A DNA stretch of 57,208 bases from Oscillospiraceae bacterium (GTDB lineage Bacteria > Bacillota > Clostridia > Oscillospirales > Acutalibacteraceae): contig SVOS01000009.1 in the NCBI GenBank assembly GCA_015066245.1, positions 1 to 57,208 on the forward strand. The letters are read 5' to 3'. Position 1 is the stretch's first letter. Each line of letters opens with the position of its first letter. Under the pieces are notes generated by a model. It ran no database searches. It saw only the letters and a list, made by a program, of their open reading frames with translations, and was not told the origin of the DNA. Positions 1 through 7,892 of the stretch are shown here, in pieces. A program made the position numbers and the translations under genes.

Positions 1-67
1 CTTGTAAATTTTGTAGCAAAACCTATGTAATATTTCGACATTTTTGAAGAATATTCTGTTTTTTCTA

Positions 68-96
68 TTGACACAATCGTCAAAGTTATGTATAAT
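68..96 (+). promoter_or_regulatory. Promoter of rpsU
   Basis: TTGACA at 68-73 and TATAAT at 91-96 are both perfect sigma-A boxes with a 17-base spacer. Transcription should start near 103, about 40 bases before rpsU. The 67 bases to the left hold no gene that I can see. Confidence 0.85.
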
Positions 97-145
97 AACA
101 TTTGAATTTTGAAATATCCCTTATTTTAGATGGGAGGGAAACCCG

Positions 146-322
146 ATGGCAGAAGTTAGATTAAAAGAGAATGAATCTCTTGAGAATGCTTTAAGAAGAT
201 TTAAGAAGCAGTGTGCAAGAGCTGGCGTTATCGCTGAAGTTCGTAAGAGAGAAGCTTATGAGAAGCCCTCTGTAAAGCGCAAGAAGAAATCTGAAGCAGC
301 TCGCAAGCGCAAGTATAAGTAA
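146..322 (+). CDS. rpsU: 30S ribosomal protein S21
   Basis: Encodes 58 residues, the usual length of S21, a small basic protein of the 30S subunit platform that helps initiation. The N-terminus [20 protein letters not shown] and the very basic C-terminus ([15 protein letters not shown]) are diagnostic. ATG 146 lies 8 bases after a GGGAGG ribosome-binding site at 132-137. The gene has its own consensus promoter and is followed at once by a perfect 10-bp terminator stem, so it is probably transcribed mainly alone. Confidence 0.96.
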   Translation: MAEVRLKENESLENALRRFKKQCARAGVIAEVRKREAYEKPSVKRKKKSEAARKRKYK

Positions 323-328
323 TCTTTT

Positions 329-372
329 AGGCGGACAGGATAATTTTATCTGTCCGCCTTTGATTTTATTTT
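329..372 (+). terminator. Intrinsic terminator after rpsU
   Basis: A perfect 10-bp stem (329-338 with 350-359, AGGCGGACAG/CTGTCCGCCT) and an 11-base loop are followed by a T-rich stretch. Some read-through into the peptidase gene is possible, because no separate promoter is obvious before 385. Confidence 0.8.
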
Positions 373-384
373 GAGGTGATTAAT

Positions 385-1458
385 TTGGATAACTTTAGCA
401 AAAGACTCAGTGCAGTGCAGAGTATGCTCAAAGACAATCAGGCAGCTCTGGTTACTGATGAGATTTCGATTCTTTATTTTACAGGCTTCCCGCACAGCGA
501 GGGATATTTGCTTATAACCCGTGATAACAGTTATCTTTTGGTAGATTTCAGATATATTGAGGCAGCAGAAAACACTGTTAAATCCTCAAAGGTGGTTATT
601 TTTTCTAACGCCTTTGATACTGTTAATGAGTTGATTTCTGCTAATAATATAGGAGAGATCCTCCTTGAGTCAGACAAAATTACAGTTTCTACTTTTAAAT
701 CTATGCAGAGTAGTCTTAATGCTGACCTCAATGATAGCGATTTGCTTTCCGGTACAATTCAGCAGCTCAGAATTGTAAAGTCTTCTGATGAGATTGAAAA
801 GCTTAAGGCTGCACAGAATATTGCAGAGAAAGCATATCTTGAAGTTCTTAACATTGTAAAGCTCGGCATTACCGAAAGACAGATTGCATTGGAACTTGAG
901 TATCTGATGAAGAAAAATGGTGCTGAGAAGATAGCTTTTGACCTTATCACTGTTACTGGCAAAAAGACTTCCTTGCCACATGGTGTACCCGGTGATGTAG
1001 AGGTAAAAGACGGCGATTTTGTTACTTTTGATATTGGTGCTGTATATGAAGGGTATCATAGCGATATGACAAGAACTGTTGCAGTCGGCAATGTAAGTGA
1101 TGAGCAAAGAGAGATTTATAATATTGTATTAAAAGCTCACCTTGCAGGTCTTGAGGCAGTTAAAGCAGGGGTAAGCGGTTTTGATGTTGACAAAGTTTGC
1201 CGAGATATTATTAAGGATGCTGGTTACGGTGATTTCTTTGGTCATGGTACAGGTCACGGCGTAGGTCTTGAGATTCACGAGGAACCCAGAGTAAGTCCAA
1301 AAGGCTCAACTATCCTTAAATCCGGAATGATAATTACGGTTGAACCGGGAATTTATCTTCCCGATAAGTTTGGTGTCAGAATTGAAGACACTGTTTTGGT
1401 AACAGAAGATGGCTACGAGACCTTTGCACATATTCCTAAAGAATTAATAATTCTTTAA
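385..1458 (+). CDS. M24 family Xaa-Pro peptidase
   Basis: A 357-residue metallopeptidase of the aminopeptidase P type (YqhT/PepQ-like). It removes N-terminal residues before proline, probably in peptide turnover. An N-terminal creatinase-like domain (about residues 1-125) precedes the pita-bread catalytic domain. All metal ligands are visible: Asp in DIGAVYEG and HSDMTRT, His in GHGTGHGVGL, Glu in TVEPGIYLP and Glu in VRIEDTV. I place the start at TTG 385, because GAGGTG (373-378) is 6 bases upstream. The GTG at 376 lies inside that site. In many Firmicutes this gene sits directly before efp, as here. Confidence 0.9.
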   Translation: MDNFSKRLSAVQSMLKDNQAALVTDEISILYFTGFPHSEGYLLITRDNSYLLVDFRYIEAAENTVKSSKVVIFSNAFDTVNELISANNIGEILLESDKITVSTFKSMQSSLNADLNDSDLLSGTIQQLRIVKSSDEIEKLKAAQNIAEKAYLEVLNIVKLGITERQIALELEYLMKKNGAEKIAFDLITVTGKKTSLPHGVPGDVEVKDGDFVTFDIGAVYEGYHSDMTRTVAVGNVSDEQREIYNIVLKAHLAGLEAVKAGVSGFDVDKVCRDIIKDAGYGDFFGHGTGHGVGLEIHEEPRVSPKGSTILKSGMIITVEPGIYLPDKFGVRIEDTVLVTEDGYETFAHIPKELIIL

Positions 1459-1464
1459 TTTGTA

Positions 1465-1494
1465 TTGACAAGTTGTACCATTATTTTGTATAAT
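1465..1494 (+). promoter_or_regulatory. Promoter of efp
   Basis: TTGACA at 1465-1470 and TATAAT at 1489-1494 are perfect boxes with an 18-base spacer, immediately after the peptidase stop codon. efp is therefore transcribed at its own, probably high, level. Confidence 0.85.
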
Positions 1495-1542
1495 AAGATG
1501 AATTAATAATAACTTTTTAAAGTTAATCAGGAGGAATTTAAA

Positions 1543-2100
1543 ATGATTTCTGCAGGTGATTTCAGAAACGGCGTTACATTTGAAATGGACGGCCAGGTTG
1601 TTTCTATTGTTGAGTTCCAGCATGTTAAGCCCGGTAAAGGTGCTGCATTCGTTAGAACAAAGATCAGAAACGTTATCACTGGTTCCGTAGTTGAAAAGAC
1701 ATTCAACCCCAACGACAAGTACCCCACAGCTTTCATCGAGAGAAAGGACATGGAGTACAGCTACTCTGATGGTGACCTTTACTACTTTATGGATACAGAG
1801 ACATGGGAGCAGGTTCCCATCAACAAGGACATCTTAAGCGACAGCTTTAAGTTTGTTAAGGAGAACATGGTTTGTAAGGTTCTTTCTTACAAGGGCAATG
1901 TATTCGGCGTTGAGCCCCCCAACTTTGTTGAGCTTATGGTTACTCAGACTGATCCCGGCTTTGCAGGCAACACAGCTACTAACGCTCTTAAGCCCGCAAC
2001 TCTTGAGACAGGTGCAGAGGTTAAGGTTCCTCTCTTTATCGAAGAAGGCGAGATGCTCCAGATCGATACAAGAACAGGCGAGTACATCGGTAGAGCATAA
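1543..2100 (+). CDS. efp: Elongation factor P
   Basis: EF-P, 185 residues, the usual length. It binds the ribosome between the P and E sites and relieves stalling at polyproline stretches. Three beta-barrel domains are expected: KOW-like (about 1-62), OB (about 65-127) and C-terminal OB (about 130-185, with the signature ending RTGEYIGRA). The loop HVKPGKGAA presents Lys32, the position that is modified in many bacteria. No poxA/epmA or ymfI-type modifying gene is seen nearby. A strong AGGAGG lies just before ATG 1543. Confidence 0.97.
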   Translation: MISAGDFRNGVTFEMDGQVVSIVEFQHVKPGKGAAFVRTKIRNVITGSVVEKTFNPNDKYPTAFIERKDMEYSYSDGDLYYFMDTETWEQVPINKDILSDSFKFVKENMVCKVLSYKGNVFGVEPPNFVELMVTQTDPGFAGNTATNALKPATLETGAEVKVPLFIEEGEMLQIDTRTGEYIGRA

Positions 2101-2124
2101 TTTTTGCTAAAGGAAGTAATTAAC

Positions 2125-2613
2125 ATGACTTTAACTGAAAAAATTTCTTATATCCGTGGTCTTGCAGATGGCTTAAAGCTTGATGAGACAAAGGACGAAG
2201 TAAAAGTTCTTAACGCTATTATTGAGCTTCTTGACGATATGGCTCTTGCAGTAACAGAAATGGAAGAGCTTTATGATGAGATGAGCGAGCAGCTTGATGC
2301 AGTAGATGAGGATTTAGCAGACCTCGAAGAGGACTTCTATGATGATATGGATTGCTGCGACTGTGATTGTTGCGACGACGATTGCGATTGTGATTGTTGC
2401 TGTGATGATGACTGCGATTGCGATATAGATGACGAAGTTTTCTATGAGGTTACATGCGGCAAGTGCGGCGAAACAATCTGTATTGATGAGGATACTCTCT
2501 TAGAGGGTGAGATTGTTTGTCCTGTATGCGGTGAGGTTCTTGAGTTTGACTTCTCTGACCTTGACTGCTGCTGTGATGATGACTGCGATTGTGGTTGCCA
2601 CTGCGAAGAGTAA
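2125..2613 (+). CDS. CD1247 N-terminal domain protein with Cys/Asp-rich tracts
   Basis: About 162 residues; function unknown. The first 75 residues (TEKISYIRGLADGLKLDE... then an acidic helix) resemble the clostridial CD1247 N-terminal domain family. A low-complexity tract of Cys and Asp pairs follows (about 77-103), then a zinc-ribbon-like segment with CGKCGE and CPVCGE, then a second Cys/Asp run and CGCHCEE at the end. The two CxxC pairs suggest one zinc site; the added Cys/Asp tracts could bind further metal. ATG 2125 has AAAGGAAG 8 bases upstream and is preferred to TTG 2104. It lies 24 bases after efp and is probably cotranscribed with it. Family assignment is from memory of the N-terminal pattern. 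Confidence 0.75.
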   Translation: MTLTEKISYIRGLADGLKLDETKDEVKVLNAIIELLDDMALAVTEMEELYDEMSEQLDAVDEDLADLEEDFYDDMDCCDCDCCDDDCDCDCCCDDDCDCDIDDEVFYEVTCGKCGETICIDEDTLLEGEIVCPVCGEVLEFDFSDLDCCCDDDCDCGCHCEE

Positions 2614-2630
2614 TTAATCTTCACACATTG

Positions 2631-2668
2631 CACACCTTTGGTATAGAATACCAAGGGTGTGTTTTTTG
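2631..2668 (+). terminator. Intrinsic terminator after the Cys/Asp-rich gene
   Basis: A 14-bp stem (2631-2644 with 2649-2662, one G-T wobble) with an AGAA loop is followed by a T run (2662-2667). Its 3' arm contains the AAGGG that serves as the best ribosome-binding site of the next gene. Confidence 0.85.
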
Positions 2669-3307
2669 TTACATAGAAGAAAAACGTCAAAACTTAAGCG
2701 TAGAGTAATTAGACTTTCGATTGTTGTTATTATAATTTCTGGTGCTATATTTGGATTATTTGAATTCAAAGCACGAGATTTGGTAGCAATCACAGTAGAT
2801 AATGAATTAGAAATAATCGCTCAAAGCTCTATGGATGATGCGGTAAGCGAAGTTCTGAGGGAGTTCGTGACAGATTACAATGACCTTGTGATAACATCTT
2901 CGTCAGAAAACGAAAAAATCACTTCAATCAGAACAGATAGCAAGAAAATTAATCTGTTGAAGGCTGAAATATCTCGGGCTATAACAGAGAAAATTAAAGA
3001 AAGTAAAGTTGTAACTGTTTCTGTACCGTTGGGTGCTTTTACAGGTATCGTGCTTTTTTCATCATTGGGACCTGAGCTTCCTGTAAATCTTAATATGGGC
3101 GGAAGCTCCACAACAACTATTGAATCAGAATTTACTTCATCGGGAATCAATCAGACAATACATCATATTTATCTTTATGTTGAAGCAGATGTGAGTCTTA
3201 CAAGCCCAATTATCGCTTATGAAACAACGGTTGTTTCTTGTTACGAACTGTGCCAGACCGTTATTGTCGGTAATACTCCCAATATGTATGCAGATTTCTA
3301 CCAATGA
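2666..3307 (+). CDS. yunB: Sporulation protein YunB
   Basis: About 213 residues. It has one N-terminal membrane segment (about 16-34, RLSIVVIIISGAIFGLF) and an outward-facing domain. The C-terminal half matches the YunB family pattern: VPLGAFTG, then LGPELPVNLNMGG, then an ending in a secretion-like TP...ADFYQ. In Bacillus this is a sigma-E-controlled sporulation membrane protein of unclear biochemical role. The likely start is TTG 2666, 8 bases after AAGGG (2653-2657); GTG 2657 is the alternative. Both lie in or beside the preceding terminator, so translation may depend on how that hairpin folds. Confidence 0.82.
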   Translation: MLHRRKTSKLKRRVIRLSIVVIIISGAIFGLFEFKARDLVAITVDNELEIIAQSSMDDAVSEVLREFVTDYNDLVITSSSENEKITSIRTDSKKINLLKAEISRAITEKIKESKVVTVSVPLGAFTGIVLFSSLGPELPVNLNMGGSSTTTIESEFTSSGINQTIHHIYLYVEADVSLTSPIIAYETTVVSCYELCQTVIVGNTPNMYADFYQ

Positions 3308-3343
3308 CCTCACAATATATTGTATAAAATTATATTGATAGGC

Positions 3344-3372
3344 TTGAAATGATAGAGATATTGTGGTATTAT
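3344..3372 (+). promoter_or_regulatory. Promoter of miaB
   Basis: TTGAAA at 3344-3349 and TATTAT at 3367-3372 with a 17-base spacer. This places the start of transcription about 25 bases before the miaB coding region. Confidence 0.7.
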
Positions 3373-3405
3373 GTACTGTGAAATATCAGATTGGGGGAGT
3401 GTACC

Positions 3406-4818
3406 CTGAAAAGTAATTTATATCAGTATACGGATATGGACAATACTCAGAAAGAGTACCTTAATTTAATAGCTGAGATTATGGATGTACGCAAACGCGG
3501 TACTAAACCTTTGGCTTACATTCATACTTACGGATGTCAGCAGAACGTTGCCGACAGTGAAAAAATCAAAGGTATGCTTTATTTAGCGGGCTTTGATTTT
3601 ACCGAAGCGGCCGAAGAAGCTGATTTCATTATGTTTAACACTTGTGCAGTAAGAGAGCATGCTGAAGACAGAGTTTTCGGCAATGTTGGGGCACTTAAGA
3701 ATATCAAGCGACGCCATCCATCTGTTACCATAGCTCTTTGCGGTTGTATGATGGAGCAGGAACATGTAGCAGAAAGAATCAAGAGGAGTTATCCTTTTGT
3801 CAGTCTTGTGTTTGGCACACGTTCACTATTTCATTTTCCTCAGCTTCTTTACAATGTTCTTTTGACAGGTGACAGAACTTTTGAGAGAAACGTATCGGAA
3901 AAAACTGTTTGTGAAGGTTTGCCCGTATTAAGAGACGGCAGTTTCAAAGGCTGGCTTCCTATTATGTATGGTTGCGATAATTTCTGCTCATACTGTATAG
4001 TACCTTATGTCAGAGGCAGAGAGCGTTCTCGCTCCAGTGCTGCAATCATTGCTGAAGCAAAGGACATGATAGAAAAAGGCTATAAAGATATCACTCTACT
4101 TGGTCAGAATGTAAATTCTTATGGCAAAGGTCTTGACGAGGACATAAATTTTGCGAAGCTCTTAAAAGAAATTGATAAAATCCCCGGTGAATACAGACTT
4201 AGATTTATGACATCTCACCCTAAGGATTGTTCAAAGGAGCTTATTGATACCATTGCTGAAGGAACTCATATTTCCACTCATCTGCACCTGCCGTTCCAGT
4301 CGGGTTCGGACAGAATTTTAAAGCTTATGAACAGAAAATATGACCGACAGAAGTATCTTGATATCATTAACTATGCAAAAAAGAAAATCCCTGATATTTC
4401 TCTTACTAGTGATATTATTGTAGGCTTCCCGGGAGAAACTTATGAGGACTTCTCAGAGACAATTTCGCTTATCAAAGACGTTGAGTTTTCGTCCCTTTTC
4501 ACCTTTATTTACTCCAGACGAAAAGGAACTCCTGCCGCCGAAATGGCGGATGTTGCAACTGATGCAGAAAAGTCTCAGTGGTTTACTGAGCTTCTCAAAA
4601 CTCAGGAGGAGATTGCCGCCAGAAGATGTGCATCTATGGTGGGTGAAATTCACAGAGTATTGGTAGAAGAGCGCAACGAGAAGAATGGCTTGCTATCTTG
4701 CCGTACTTCAGGAAACATAATTGTAGAAGTTGAGGGAGATAACTCACTTATCGGCACCTTTATAGATGCTGAAATTACCGAAGCACGCAACTGGATACTC
4801 AGAGGCGTTTTAAAATAA
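3406..4818 (+). CDS. miaB: tRNA-2-methylthio-N6-dimethylallyladenosine synthase
   Basis: Radical SAM methylthiotransferase that adds the 2-methylthio group to i6A37 of tRNAs reading UNN codons, acting after MiaA (encoded at 9926). Domains in order: UPF0004 with YGCQQNVAD, FNTCAVREHAE and CGCMMEQEH supplying the three auxiliary-cluster cysteines; the radical SAM core with GCDNFCSYC; and a C-terminal TRAM domain. The start is uncertain. GGGGGAG at 3393-3399 is 6 bases before an in-frame CTG at 3406. ATG 3436 has no good site, and TTG 3391 overlaps the site itself. The family assignment is firm; the start is not. Confidence 0.93.
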   Translation: MKSNLYQYTDMDNTQKEYLNLIAEIMDVRKRGTKPLAYIHTYGCQQNVADSEKIKGMLYLAGFDFTEAAEEADFIMFNTCAVREHAEDRVFGNVGALKNIKRRHPSVTIALCGCMMEQEHVAERIKRSYPFVSLVFGTRSLFHFPQLLYNVLLTGDRTFERNVSEKTVCEGLPVLRDGSFKGWLPIMYGCDNFCSYCIVPYVRGRERSRSSAAIIAEAKDMIEKGYKDITLLGQNVNSYGKGLDEDINFAKLLKEIDKIPGEYRLRFMTSHPKDCSKELIDTIAEGTHISTHLHLPFQSGSDRILKLMNRKYDRQKYLDIINYAKKKIPDISLTSDIIVGFPGETYEDFSETISLIKDVEFSSLFTFIYSRRKGTPAAEMADVATDAEKSQWFTELLKTQEEIAARRCASMVGEIHRVLVEERNEKNGLLSCRTSGNIIVEVEGDNSLIGTFIDAEITEARNWILRGVLK

Positions 4819-4843
4819 ATTTTCAAATTAAAGGAGAATAAAA

Positions 4844-5248
4844 ATGGATATTATTGAACTTTCAAGAGAATTAGGCAGAAAAATTCAGCAGGAGCCTTCT
4901 TATGTAGCTATGCAGGAGGCAAATGTTGCTTGCGAAAACGATGAGAAGTTACAGTCTCTTATTGGTGAATTTAACCTCAAGAAACTTGCTCTCAACGAAA
5001 AGATTTCTGCACCCGAACAGGACAAAGACGCAGTCGCTGCTCTTAACACAGAGATGCGTAAAATTTATGCAGACATTATGGTTAACGAAAATATGATTAA
5101 GCTCAACGAGTCAAAAGCTGAGTTTGACACAATCATCAACAGAGTTTTTGCTATTGTTTCTAATTCTGCAAATGGCGAGGACCCCAACACAACCGACTAT
5201 AAGGCATCTTGCTCCGGCAGCTGTAGCTCTTGTTCAGGTTGTCACTGA
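4844..5248 (+). CDS. YlbF/YmcA family protein with Cys-rich tail
   Basis: A 134-residue helical protein of the YlbF/YmcA (Com_YlbF) family. In Bacillus, relatives form the Y complex with YaaT, which affects RNase Y-dependent mRNA processing and the sporulation/competence phosphorelay. Most of the chain is predicted helix. The last dozen residues form a compact cysteine cluster, CSGSCSSCSGCH, which could hold an iron-sulphur cluster or metal, as is known for Y-complex members. ATG 4844 follows AAAGGAG. The gene lies 25 bases after miaB and 28 before mutS, so a shared transcript is likely. Confidence 0.8.
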   Translation: MDIIELSRELGRKIQQEPSYVAMQEANVACENDEKLQSLIGEFNLKKLALNEKISAPEQDKDAVAALNTEMRKIYADIMVNENMIKLNESKAEFDTIINRVFAIVSNSANGEDPNTTDYKASCSGSCSSCSGCH

Positions 5249-5276
5249 TTAAATTTTAACGAAAGGAAGTGAGCTT

Positions 5277-7871
5277 GTGGCTGAGCTTTCTCCAATGATG
5301 AAGCAATACTTCGAAATTAAAGAGAATAATAAGGACAGCATTCTGTTTTTCAGACTCGGTGACTTTTACGAGATGTTCTTTGATGATGCCAAGCTCGCTT
5401 CCCGTGAACTTGACCTGACTTTGACCGGTCGCGATTGTGGTCAGGAGGAACGTGCACCAATGTGTGGTGTACCGTTTCATAGTTGTGAAGGATACATCCA
5501 GAAACTGGTTCAGAAGGGCTACAAAGTTGCTATTTGTGAGCAGACTCAGAACCCGGCAGAGGCCAAAGGACTTGTTAAACGCGATGTTATCCGTGTTATC
5601 ACTCCCGGCACCGTTGTTGAATCCGGAATGCTCGACGAAAGCAAAAACAACTATATTGCCAGTGTTTATTCCGATGGAAAAGATGCTGGAATTTGTTTTT
5701 GTGATGTTTCTACAGGTCAGCTTTATGCTACAGAGCTTTCAGGTAAAACTGTAGCAGATGAAATCAAGAGTCAGCTTATCAGCTATAATCCCCATGAAAT
5801 TCTTTTGGGCGGTACACTTTCTCAAAGTGTTGCTCTTGACAGTTTTATCAAGGACAAGCTGGTTGCAAGTATTGAAAGACCTGATGAAAGCGAGTACGCG
5901 TATCTAGATTGTCTTGATATTATCCTCAAGCAGTTTGGCACAAAAAAGAGCGAGAATATTAAAGAACTTAAGATGATTACATATTCTTTGGGTGCACTGC
6001 TTTCATATCTTTATAAAACTCAGATGACAGGTCTTGAGCGAATAAGCGATGTTGAGGTTTATTCAATCAATCAGTTTATGAAGCTCGATTTCAATACTCG
6101 TCGTAATCTTGAATTAACACAAACAATGCTCACAAAAGAAAAAAGAGGCTCTCTTTTGTGGGTGCTTGATAAAACAAGAACTGCTATGGGCAAGAGACTT
6201 ATGCGTTCTTGGATTGAACAACCTCTTATGAATGCCGCTGCAATTATACGCAGGCATACTGCAGTTGAGGAGCTGCTTAATAATACAGTAAAACGTTTGG
6301 AGCTCACTGCGGCTTTAACAGGCATTCTGGATATCAGCCGTATTATGACTAAGATTGTTTTCGGTTCTGCTAATGCCCGTGAACTTCGTTCTCTGGCTGC
6401 AGCCTGCAGCGAACTTCCCAATATCAAGAACTTACTCTCAGACAGTAGTTCTGCTTATCTTAAAGAGCTTTATAATTCTCTTGATACACTTGAGGATATT
6501 TATAGCCTTATTGATAATGCTATTGTTGATGACCCACCTTTTACAGTGCGTGAAGGCGGTATGATAAAAGAGGGCTATAATTCAGAGCTCGATTCTGTCA
6601 GATTTGATATGACAGGATCTACATCTTTGCTTGCTCAGATTGAAGCAGGAGAAAGAGAAAAGACTGGTATCCCAAAGCTCAAAGTGGGATATAACCGTGT
6701 ATTCGGATATTATATTGAGGTTACAAATTCCTATAAAGCTTCTGTACCTGATTCTTATATCCGTAAGCAAACACTTGCTAATTGTGAAAGATATATTACT
6801 CAGGAGCTCAAAGATTTAGAGGCACGTATTCTCGGCGCTAAGGATAAGTCTGTGGCAATGGAGTATGAGATTTTTACTTCTATCCGCAAAATCGTTTCTG
6901 AAAATTTAGCAAGAATTGAAATGACAACAACCGCTATCGCAACTCTGGATGTGCTTTGCTCACTTTCAAATGTTGCCAGCGATAATAATTATATAAGACC
7001 TGATATTACACTTTCTTCAACATTAAGACTCAAGAATTCCCGTCATCCTGTTGTTGAGGTGTTACTTAAAGACTCGATGTTTGTGCCTAATGATGTATTT
7101 CTTGATTGTGATGCAAACAGGGTTGCAATAATTACGGGCCCCAATATGGCAGGTAAATCTACATATATGCGTCAGACTGCGCTTATCGTCCTAATGGCTC
7201 AGATGGGTAGCTTTGTACCTTGTGAAAGCGCTGAGATAGGAATTGTTGATGCGATTTATACGCGAGTTGGTGCATCTGATGACCTTGCCGCAGGACAGTC
7301 AACATTTATGGTTGAGATGAATGAGGTTGCAAATATCGTAAAGAATGCCACTTCTAAAAGCTTGCTGGTATTTGACGAAATCGGCAGAGGTACTTCTACT
7401 TTTGATGGTATGAGTATCGCAAGGGCCGTTCTTGAGTATGTAGTCAATAAAAAGCATCTGGGTGCAAAAACCTTGTTTGCAACTCATTACCACGAGCTTA
7501 CTGTGCTTGAAAGCCTTATGGAAGGCGTTAAGAATTATAATATTGCCGTGAAAAAACGCGGCGATGACATTACTTTTCTCAGAAAAATCGTCAAAGGCGG
7601 TGCTGACGAGAGTTATGGTATTGAGGTTGCCAAGCTTGCGGGTATTCCAGAAACAATTATCCGCAGAGCAAAAGCTATATTAAAGGAACTTACCATATCC
7701 ACGCCACAGACTGAATTTGTGAGAGATGTTGTTTCAGAGGAAGACAGTCAGCTTTCGCTTTTGGCACCTGCTAATGATGCTATTGCCGAAAAGCTCAACA
7801 AGGTTGATATTAATACACTTACTCCCATTGAGGCTATCAATCTTATATACGAACTTAAGAAACTGCTTTAA
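5277..7871 (+). CDS. mutS: DNA mismatch repair protein MutS
   Basis: 864 residues, full length for MutS1. It recognises base mismatches and small loops and recruits MutL. Domains in order: mismatch-binding domain I with the phenylalanine-containing motif near residue 35 (FFRLGDFYEMF), connector, core and clamp domains, and the C-terminal ATPase. The Walker A motif GPNMAGKST, the Walker B region LLVFDEIGRGTSTFDG and the ATHYHEL switch are all present. The start is GTG 5277 behind AAAGGAAG. It lies directly ahead of mutL with an 18-base gap. Confidence 0.97.
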   Translation: MAELSPMMKQYFEIKENNKDSILFFRLGDFYEMFFDDAKLASRELDLTLTGRDCGQEERAPMCGVPFHSCEGYIQKLVQKGYKVAICEQTQNPAEAKGLVKRDVIRVITPGTVVESGMLDESKNNYIASVYSDGKDAGICFCDVSTGQLYATELSGKTVADEIKSQLISYNPHEILLGGTLSQSVALDSFIKDKLVASIERPDESEYAYLDCLDIILKQFGTKKSENIKELKMITYSLGALLSYLYKTQMTGLERISDVEVYSINQFMKLDFNTRRNLELTQTMLTKEKRGSLLWVLDKTRTAMGKRLMRSWIEQPLMNAAAIIRRHTAVEELLNNTVKRLELTAALTGILDISRIMTKIVFGSANARELRSLAAACSELPNIKNLLSDSSSAYLKELYNSLDTLEDIYSLIDNAIVDDPPFTVREGGMIKEGYNSELDSVRFDMTGSTSLLAQIEAGEREKTGIPKLKVGYNRVFGYYIEVTNSYKASVPDSYIRKQTLANCERYITQELKDLEARILGAKDKSVAMEYEIFTSIRKIVSENLARIEMTTTAIATLDVLCSLSNVASDNNYIRPDITLSSTLRLKNSRHPVVEVLLKDSMFVPNDVFLDCDANRVAIITGPNMAGKSTYMRQTALIVLMAQMGSFVPCESAEIGIVDAIYTRVGASDDLAAGQSTFMVEMNEVANIVKNATSKSLLVFDEIGRGTSTFDGMSIARAVLEYVVNKKHLGAKTLFATHYHELTVLESLMEGVKNYNIAVKKRGDDITFLRKIVKGGADESYGIEVAKLAGIPETIIRRAKAILKELTISTPQTEFVRDVVSEEDSQLSLLAPANDAIAEKLNKVDINTLTPIEAINLIYELKKLL

Positions 7872-7892
7872 ATTTACCAAGGAGGTGCAGTG

